A DNA stretch of 64,000 bases from Caldilineaceae bacterium (GTDB lineage Bacteria > Chloroflexota > Anaerolineae > Caldilineales > Caldilineaceae). The notes below the pieces were generated by a model that saw only the letters and a list, made by a program, of their open reading frames with translations, was not told the DNA's origin and made no database searches. This document shows positions 58,200-64,000 of the stretch, piece after piece. The stretch covers positions 34,795 to 98,794 of the forward strand of contig JAJDZJ010000007.1 of the NCBI GenBank assembly GCA_022824685.1, given 5' to 3'. The translations under genes were made by a program, and so were the position numbers. Position 1 is the stretch's first letter, and each line of letters begins with the position of its first letter.

Positions 58200-59144
58200 C
58201 TACCGACCAATCGCCGCAATCTCCAGGGCAGTATCAAAGTCGCCGCGCGCTTCCGCGGTCCGTCCCAACTGCGCTTTCACGATCGCCCGGTTTCTGATCG
58301 CCTCAATATCGTCTGGCTTCCTCAAAATGGCCTGATCGTAATCCGCGATGGCCTCATCGTATTCGCCGCGACGGTCCCTGGAATACCCTCGATTGTAGTA
58401 GGGTTCTGGCCTCTCCGGTCCCAACCGAATTGCTTCGTCAAAGTCCTCAATAGCAGAACCATGACGCCCAAGTTTCGCCTGCGCAATGCCCCTGTTGTTG
58501 TACGCGGCCGCGAATTCCGGCTTCAAGCGGATTGCCTGACCGTAGTCGGCCGCCGCGGCCTCATACTGCCCTGACTCGGCAAGCTCCATCCCGCGGCTGT
58601 TGTACGCCTCGGCACACTCCGGATCCAGCCCGATCACCCTTTCAAAATCTGCGATGGCCTCCTGACCCCGCTTGAGAGTTGCCCTGACGCAGCCTCTGAT
58701 GTAGTAGGTCTTGACGAATGCGGGCTCGAGGCCAATCGCCCTGTCGAGATCCGCAATCGCATCTTCATAGCGGCCCAGTTCAGCCATGAGCAGCCCTCGG
58801 TTCAGGTAGGCAAACAAACTGTCAGGAGCAAGGCTGAAGGCCGAGCCCAAATCCTCAAGGGCGCCTTCATACTGTTCTAATGCTGCCTTTGCATGACTGC
58901 GATTGATATAGGCGTCAACCAACTCTGGCCTCAGCCGAATCGCCCTATCATAATCGGCAATAGCCTCCTCAAACTGGCCCAGATTGCTCCTGACATTCCC
59001 CCGATTGTTGTAGGCCTCGGCGTAGTCAGGTCGCAGTCGAATCGCATGCCCATAGGCTGCAAGCGCCTCTCGCGCCGTGTCCACTCCTGCCTCGTCCAAC
59101 CCCTCTCTCGCCAGAAAATAGGCGCGCGAATGATGGCCTGTCAC
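58200..59144 (-). CDS. TPR repeat protein
   Basis: A 314-residue protein made of about eight tetratricopeptide repeats with the consensus 'AYNNRGNVRSNLGQFEEAI' and 'AIRLRPDYAEAY', in a regular 34-residue period. It has no signal peptide or catalytic domain and should act as a protein-binding scaffold. The start is a GTG at 59144 overlapping the TGA of the upstream ORF. The upstream ORF encodes a membrane helix and linker of a kind often found in one chain with such repeats, so the two ORFs may be one gene split by a frameshift, or translationally coupled. Confidence 0.85.
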   Translation of the reverse strand: MTGHHSRAYFLAREGLDEAGVDTAREALAAYGHAIRLRPDYAEAYNNRGNVRSNLGQFEEAIADYDRAIRLRPELVDAYINRSHAKAALEQYEGALEDLGSAFSLAPDSLFAYLNRGLLMAELGRYEDAIADLDRAIGLEPAFVKTYYIRGCVRATLKRGQEAIADFERVIGLDPECAEAYNSRGMELAESGQYEAAAADYGQAIRLKPEFAAAYNNRGIAQAKLGRHGSAIEDFDEAIRLGPERPEPYYNRGYSRDRRGEYDEAIADYDQAILRKPDDIEAIRNRAIVKAQLGRTAEARGDFDTALEIAAIGR

Positions 59145-59749
59145 AGTCTGGCGCTCCGGCTAATCCTCTCCGACAGGTCTCCAATCGACCGAAACGCAAG
59201 CGCCGCAAGTTCGTCATTCGTGCCTTCGGCCACATTGGCAATGTGCCGCCATCTCTCGACCGCCTCTCCAAGCCTTCCTTCCTCCTCCAACTGGCGTGCA
59301 TCGGCTATGGCCGACGCCCCCGCCCTCCCCGGATCCCGGCTCAAGTCCTCCCCAATCTGCGCTCGCCCCCAAACCAGGTCCGCAGTTGACATACTTCGCA
59401 TCGGCTCGTCAACATCCCCTCCGTACCCCCGCGCTTCCTCAGCAAACTTGCCTGCCTCCGCCGCATAGGCACGCGCATGCTCGACCATCCCGCGCACTTC
59501 AAGCTCAACCGCCTGCAATCTCCTTGTCACAATGTACCCGAAGGCCGCCGAAATCGATACCAGCACGGCTAGAAATAACGCCATGCCGGTCAGCCACCAT
59601 TCAATCGTGCCTGCCCGGTCGTCCAGCATCTCCCGCCGGAGTTCATTGAACCTGCGCTGAATCTCCACATCAGCGGCGGCATCAACTGCAGGTGCGCTTC
59701 CATCCGCGCTTTCTTCCTGACCCGCGGGGGTCTGCCCGAGTATCGCCAT
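59141..59749 (-). CDS. Membrane-anchored helical protein (N-terminal half of a TPR protein?)
   Basis: About 202 residues. A membrane helix lies near 50-70 ('MALFLAVLVSISAAFGYIV'), flanked by charged stretches; the region before it reads 'LRREMLDDRAGTIEWWLTG'. The rest is a charged helix with a TPR-like pattern at the end. Similar leading sequences are familiar as the N-terminus of membrane TPR proteins in Chloroflexota and sponge symbionts. It overlaps the TPR gene by 4 bp. It could be a natural split or a disrupted gene. Confidence 0.6.
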   Translation of the reverse strand: MAILGQTPAGQEESADGSAPAVDAAADVEIQRRFNELRREMLDDRAGTIEWWLTGMALFLAVLVSISAAFGYIVTRRLQAVELEVRGMVEHARAYAAEAGKFAEEARGYGGDVDEPMRSMSTADLVWGRAQIGEDLSRDPGRAGASAIADARQLEEEGRLGEAVERWRHIANVAEGTNDELAALAFRSIGDLSERISRSARL

Positions 59750-60163
59750 CGGACCCGCCAATCCGATTCCAGCCCCAACTGCCCCTAAATCATGACCGTG
59801 ACGATTAGCCTGACCACAACTTTGTTACGCATGCCAAACAAAAATCCTGTTTCCGGAAGTGGCCGCCGCTGGGAGAAAGCGCAACAGAACGGCGTCGCCT
59901 TAGATCTGGAACCTTCTCCTACCCCGGCAATTGCCGGCGCGGCTTGACCCAGCCAGACTCTTCCCGTCAAACGTCATCGACTTCCCGATCTGGTCTGCCG
60001 CCTCAGACATGCCAGTCTCATCTCTCCAACGCCAACTATCCCATCAGCCAGCCATACACTCCACCTCCCACCGTGACATCGGGCCTCGCATTCTCCTTCG
60101 TGCAACGCCGTTTGAGCGGGCCGCTTGGTTGCAAGTCAAGTCCCTAAAACGCCGTGTCCCATG
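59750..60163. other. Intergenic region, no gene seen
   Basis: A 414-bp spacer between the FRG-TPR gene and the membrane protein gene. No convincing ORF, hairpin terminator or promoter can be supported. Confidence 0.45.
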
Positions 60164-61777
60164 TTACCACTCTTCGCCTCTGACCAGAACAATAAACCCC
60201 GGCCAACTCTGATACCCGGCGCCCCCAGGCAAGCCCTTTCCAATGGGCATTTCTCCAGCCTTGACAGTCACCGCCGTCCCGGCATTCCCGGTATTTCCAA
60301 TCATCCCAAGAAAGTAATAAAATTCCGTAAAGACTTTGCTGGGAGAGGTCTTCACCGAAACTTCAACCATCAGTCGCTCGGCCTGTTCCTTGAAACGTGG
60401 CGGACGCACCTTATAACCTCTGCTTCCCAGCTTTGACAGGATTCCCTCCACGCCCTTCCGATTGCACAGTACCCCTGCTCGATTATCCCCATCATTGACA
60501 GAAGTTTCGTAACACTGAAGCGCTTCGTCAAAACGGCCTATCATGACAAGCGCATTCCCTTTGTTGAATCGCGCGTCTATGTTTCCAATTCGTATCGCCT
60601 CATCATAGTCCTTCAACGCGCCGTGAAAGTCCTGTGCCAGCTGTTTTACATTCGCCCTGTTCAAGAAAAACCAGGAGTATCGTACACCAAATCTCTGGGC
60701 TAGGCGGATGGCCTCGTCGTAGTCCGCCAGCGCGCAGTCCAACTGACCCAGCACAGTCTTTGCGTTGCCGCGGTTAAAAAAGACGCGCCAGAGATGTTTG
60801 TCGAAGGTAACATACATGCCTTCGCCATCTCCCCTCTCCTTCTCTTCACACCTGATGGCCGCATCATAGTCGGCCCAGGCCCCCTTATAGTTGCCGGCTT
60901 CCGCCTTGGCATTGCCCCGGCTGAAATACAATCCGCCAACATCGGGGGCGCAAGCAATCCCCTTGTCGTAATGGGAGATCGCGCCAAGATAATCACCCTT
61001 CACGTAACACTGGTTGCCCTGTAGCTGGCTGAACTCAGGATCGTCGATCATAGGCAGCTGAAACTGGGCGCCGTTCGTAACGGAAAATCGCTGCACGTCG
61101 ACACCCGGGGCAGCGTCAAGGTAACCGTACATTTCACAAAGTTCCCGTCGTATCCTTTCCTTATCTTCCGACCTGATCTCGATAGACCTTTGCGCAGCCG
61201 CCGGAATCAGCGGCCATCCTGTCACCCAGAAGTCGTCCCGACAATGATTCCCCTTTGAACCATGCTCCACATCTGTGGCCCCGATATATGCATGGCTTCC
61301 CCGTTCCGTGAGTTGAAAAAGGAGCTCCTCGCTAGTCACTTCCGCTTCTTCGCTGGATACAGGCGAAAAATGCTCCCTATCTTCCAAATCCAGAAAAACG
61401 ACCTTCCCATCGAGATCGTTCTCTTCACAGGCATTCCAAAGCGCCGCCAATGGGTTGCGCGAAAAATGCAACAAGACTGTAGCTGCGCCGTACCCCTGCA
61501 ATCGGGCAAGAAGCTGAAGGTCAGACATCTTCCTGCCATCAACCACGTCAAAGCCGAATTCGCGAGCAGGATCAATCAGTACCGTTCGAAGGTAAACAAG
61601 GTGCATCTGGGCGAAGAAAAACTCCTCCATCACACTTTCATCTTGATTGAAGTATCTGATCAAGCGGCGCGTGGCAGCAGAGTGCAATTTCCAGCGACTA
61701 TCAGCGTGCCCGCGGAACACGCACCCTTGGGAATTCTTCCCCAACTTGCTCAAAAAAACACTTTCGACGACCGACAC
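60164..61777 (-). CDS. FRG domain-TPR fusion protein
   Basis: A 537-residue protein. The FRG domain lies at about 1-120: the literal FRG triplet at 21-23 ('CVFRGHADSRWKLHSAATRR') and 'LLARLQGYGAATVLLHFSRNPLAALW' match the family, which has an ADP-ribosyltransferase-like or other effector role not yet settled. About six TPR-type repeats follow from residue 255 ('AISHYDKGIACAP', 'ALADYDEAIRL', 'ALKDYDEAIRI'). The start is a GTG with AGGAGG 10 bases upstream, which fixes it firmly. It could be an effector joined to a sensor or scaffold; a defence role is a hypothesis. Confidence 0.75.
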   Translation of the reverse strand: MSVVESVFLSKLGKNSQGCVFRGHADSRWKLHSAATRRLIRYFNQDESVMEEFFFAQMHLVYLRTVLIDPAREFGFDVVDGRKMSDLQLLARLQGYGAATVLLHFSRNPLAALWNACEENDLDGKVVFLDLEDREHFSPVSSEEAEVTSEELLFQLTERGSHAYIGATDVEHGSKGNHCRDDFWVTGWPLIPAAAQRSIEIRSEDKERIRRELCEMYGYLDAAPGVDVQRFSVTNGAQFQLPMIDDPEFSQLQGNQCYVKGDYLGAISHYDKGIACAPDVGGLYFSRGNAKAEAGNYKGAWADYDAAIRCEEKERGDGEGMYVTFDKHLWRVFFNRGNAKTVLGQLDCALADYDEAIRLAQRFGVRYSWFFLNRANVKQLAQDFHGALKDYDEAIRIGNIDARFNKGNALVMIGRFDEALQCYETSVNDGDNRAGVLCNRKGVEGILSKLGSRGYKVRPPRFKEQAERLMVEVSVKTSPSKVFTEFYYFLGMIGNTGNAGTAVTVKAGEMPIGKGLPGGAGYQSWPGFIVLVRGEEW

Positions 61778-61943
61778 CTACGCTTTTCCTCCTGTGTGCC
61801 TCTTCTCAAACCAGAACCAGGTCGACCAGTCCTGCTTTCCGCTGCAAAACTTCCTTGTAGCTCCCGTTGCCAATGCCAGTAGAACGCGTCGCGCCGCGAA
61901 CATCCCCCGCAAGAGCAACAGTGACAAAAAAGCAAAGGAAATT

Positions 61944-61972
61944 ATTGTACGAGTTTCGGGAATAACATGCAA
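61944..61972 (-). promoter_or_regulatory. Predicted promoter for FRG-TPR gene
   Basis: On the minus strand, TTGCAT (61972-61967) and TACAAT (61949-61944) are 17 bases apart. Transcription would start near 61937, about 160 bases before the GTG. Confidence 0.45.
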
Positions 61973-62194
61973 GCTCGCGACCAATCCCACACCCTAAGTT
62001 CCCTCCCTGCATGACCATACTTCGCGCCGAATGAGAAACGATCAGTCTGGAGTCTCCTTCCTGAATTCTATCTCCCACAGTCGATCGCTCCTCCTACTTG
62101 CATTACAAAATACACATATAAGGACGTTGTGCAAAATCTGTAAATGGGTGATGACTCGCTGCAAATCAAATACAGTTTCTGCCAACAAAAAGCA

Positions 62195-62216
62195 ACCCTT
62201 CTGCATGCAGAAGGGT
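62195..62216 (-). terminator. Rho-independent terminator for the HEAT-like gene
   Basis: A perfect 11-bp-arm palindrome (ACCCTTCTGCA/TGCAGAAGGGT) lies 57 bases after the stop of the minus-strand gene. On that strand it is followed by TGCTTTTTGTT, a T-run. This is the most typical intrinsic terminator in the window. Confidence 0.75.
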
Positions 62217-62273
62217 ACTTATCCAGCCAAACTCGCTGACCGTTTCTCGGGCCCAACTGTCCTTCCTGACAAT

Positions 62274-63836
62274 CTACCGACGCACTAATCCGAGTGCAAT
62301 CATCTGCAACAGGAGAGGGTGGCGATGGAACGTCTCGCGGCGCAGACTCTCGGCAACGAAGACGGCCCGCCGCGCCATTTCCAATTCACCGGCGCAATGG
62401 AACCATCCGGCCTGGGCAAGCAACCCCTGCCAGAACTGCTCGGCAAGTTCCTGGGGAACGTTCTCCGATACAACTGATCGCGCCAGCCCTGCCAGCTCCT
62501 CCAGCGGCAACTCGACTAACTTCCCCAGTCCGTTCTCTTCCTCATCACCGACTTCTCTCTGGTTTCCCGTCTCTCCGGTATCCACTTTCATGTCCCCTAC
62601 ATTTAAGATCCAGTCGGCCATCGCAGGATGCTCCAGGAGCGACTTGACCTCCGGCCACAGTCTCTCCTTGCCTTCCGCCCACAACGCCTGGCCGGATGCC
62701 AGCAGGCCTGAGAGCTGCTCAGGAATCTCCCCTGACCGAAATCCAAATATAAACGGGCCATAAAGCGTAAACTCCTCCGGCAACGCTCCTGTCGAACTCT
62801 TCCAGTGGCTCTCGAGACAATGCGCCAGGCTGTATCGTGCGTATTCGTACGGTGCCGTGACGAAGACCGCGCGCTCTCCTGGACCCACCGAGATCGACAT
62901 CAACCCACCCACCGGCCCTCTTGGCGGCAGCTGCCGGGGGTCCACACTTTCTCCTCCAAAACAGCCAAGAATGCCCGCTGAACGATTGATACGCAATCCC
63001 ACCAATCTGCAACCATCTGCGTTGCCGTCTTCCAAAAACCAGAGGTGCTGCGTGCCTTGTACATCGCAAGGCGAGATGAGCGCCCACCATCGGTCCCCAT
63101 CCTCAGGTTCCCACTTCGCGCCCGAAAGCCGCAGCTTCCGCAGATGTCGCTCTGCCTGTTGCGCCAGGTCCGGCTCCAGGCTCGACTGAAGCGCATACAA
63201 GGCTGCCATGCTCCGCGCCGCGATTCCCTGCCCGCGCAGCGCCCCTAGGCGTTCCAGCGCAACCTCCGCAACCGCGCGACGAGAATCATAGGCGATCAGG
63301 CGCAGCAGCTCCGTCTGGTCCTCTTCAGCAAGCTGGCCTATCAGATCGAGGACCAGGAACGCGACGTCCTCATTCTCCTCGCGCATCTGTCTCACATATT
63401 CCAGCAAGACATGCTTGTTGGCGCGCGCCTCCTCCACTGCCTCCCGCAAGCTCTGCATGACAACGAGCCCCGGATCATCCAGTCCGCCCATAAGACCGAC
63501 GGACACCTCCACCTGATGAAATCTCTCCAGAAGCATCGCGGCGTTCAAACGTGTAACAGTTGGGTTGTCCCTCCTACCCGCTTCCTTCCGCAGCATCTCC
63601 ACCGTATCCGGCCCCGCCAGCAAAGCTGACAATCGGCCTAATCCTCCCCGTAACTGGCTGCTGCCAGTGCCAAGGTGCCTGCGAACTGCCGACAGGACAA
63701 GCGGACGCGCGTATTCGCTGGCGATTCTTTGAATCTCCCGCTCCAATTCCGCCTCAGAAGAGGTCTCGGCCAACCCGGCGACGGCATCTTCCACGAGTCG
63801 CCTTTCCCGCAGTGTAGAAATCGTCTTCTTGCTCAT
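62274..63836 (-). CDS. HEAT-like repeat protein of unknown function
   Basis: A 520-residue protein. The first 240 residues are alpha-helical with a loose 30-40 residue repeat ('LLRLIAYDSRRAVAEVALERL'), resembling HEAT-type adaptors. A middle part has beta-rich segments with several Trp and Cys ('RWWALISPCDVQGTQHLWFLED'), and the C-terminus is helical again. No known family is recognised. The ATG at 63836 lies 6 bases after an extended -10 box (see next entry), so the message may be leaderless. A terminator follows 57 bases after the stop. Confidence 0.6.
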   Translation of the reverse strand: MSKKTISTLRERRLVEDAVAGLAETSSEAELEREIQRIASEYARPLVLSAVRRHLGTGSSQLRGGLGRLSALLAGPDTVEMLRKEAGRRDNPTVTRLNAAMLLERFHQVEVSVGLMGGLDDPGLVVMQSLREAVEEARANKHVLLEYVRQMREENEDVAFLVLDLIGQLAEEDQTELLRLIAYDSRRAVAEVALERLGALRGQGIAARSMAALYALQSSLEPDLAQQAERHLRKLRLSGAKWEPEDGDRWWALISPCDVQGTQHLWFLEDGNADGCRLVGLRINRSAGILGCFGGESVDPRQLPPRGPVGGLMSISVGPGERAVFVTAPYEYARYSLAHCLESHWKSSTGALPEEFTLYGPFIFGFRSGEIPEQLSGLLASGQALWAEGKERLWPEVKSLLEHPAMADWILNVGDMKVDTGETGNQREVGDEEENGLGKLVELPLEELAGLARSVVSENVPQELAEQFWQGLLAQAGWFHCAGELEMARRAVFVAESLRRETFHRHPLLLQMIALGLVRR

Positions 63837-63842
63837 AACTGA

Positions 63843-63851
63843 AGTATACCA
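63843..63851 (-). promoter_or_regulatory. Extended -10 element, leaderless start for HEAT-like gene
   Basis: TGGTATACT on the minus strand (63851-63843) ends 6 bases before the A of the ATG at 63836, placing the predicted transcript start at the start codon. No -35 is visible. The remaining 149 bases to the window end show nothing else. Confidence 0.5.
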
Positions 63852-64000
63852 CGACGAAAATGCCCAGGGCGATTGCATCTAAATTGGGTCAGAACATCGA
63901 AATGCAGCCGAATACTCTTCCAGGTCGGGGTAAGACACAGGGAAATGTACGAAAGATGGCACGTAGACGGAGAATTTAACTTATCTCGCCGACTGAGGGC

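Larger units (their letters stand above)
61778..62273. other. Intergenic region before the FRG gene
   Basis: A 496-bp spacer of lower GC than the surroundings. It holds the promoter and the terminator listed separately. No other gene or RNA is recognised. Confidence 0.5.

Overview
The window reads as a chromosomal segment of a high-GC, free-living bacterium, most likely a member of the Chloroflexota (Caldilineaceae-like, the kind often found with marine sponges). That placement is an inference from gene families: a VPS10/Asp-box protein, a sulfatase-enolase-amidohydrolase catabolic set, a SufR-controlled suf operon, lipoproteins with bacterial SH3 domains, and membrane-linked TPR proteins. 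No rRNA, tRNA, CRISPR array, transposase or prophage gene was recognised. Coding density is high and most genes are housekeeping.

Layout. 1-5.6 kb: two convergent MFS transporters (the first cut by the window edge) and a 1061-residue Asp-box propeller protein. 6.4-13.3 kb: a carbohydrate/sugar-acid catabolic region with a CE7 acetyl esterase and mannonate dehydratase, then a four-gene run of msrA, amidohydrolase, sulfatase and enolase-superfamily dehydratase. 13.3-15.4 kb: a HAD hydrolase, repeat-rich spacers, a DUF433 antitoxin with the deleted remains of its DUF5615 partner, and a possible leaderless small ORF. 15.4-24.8 kb: leuS, a thiamine-binding protein and a HIT protein; O-methyltransferase, radA and glyA; an SH3 protein; a SCO copper protein; an RNA cyclic phosphodiesterase. 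24.9-33.4 kb: an Amt-like protein lacking both pore histidines, mltG, an orphan substrate-binding-type lipoprotein, a GT4 glycosyltransferase, a pyrimidine nucleoside phosphorylase and trmFO. 33.5-44.1 kb: an SH3 lipoprotein, a dolichol-phosphate-mannose-synthase-like GT2, a 1485-residue YfhO-flippase fusion, an alkyltransferase-like protein, CtaG and a secreted metallopeptidase.

44.1-51.4 kb is a long minus-strand run: yceD-rpmF-fabD, fabG-nusB-tatB-tatC-small coiled coil, then a nucleotidyltransferase and a PAP2 phosphatase. 51.2-58.0 kb is the suf region: SufR with a perfect 15-bp inverted-repeat operator overlapping a promoter, then sufC, sufB, sufD, a two-domain sulfurtransferase where sufS would be expected, sufU, a Rieske ferredoxin and a SufT/DUF59 factor. 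58.2-63.9 kb is an accessory-looking minus-strand stretch: a TPR protein, its probable membrane-anchored N-terminal half, an FRG-TPR protein and a HEAT-like repeat protein.

The points most worth a second look are the FRG-TPR neighbourhood, the suf operon with a rhodanese and no cysteine desulfurase, the two-histidine-less Amt protein, the YfhO-flippase fusion, the decayed DUF433/DUF5615 pair, and a recurrent promoter type (TTGG-type -35 and/or TGG-extended -10), with one or two likely leaderless transcripts.
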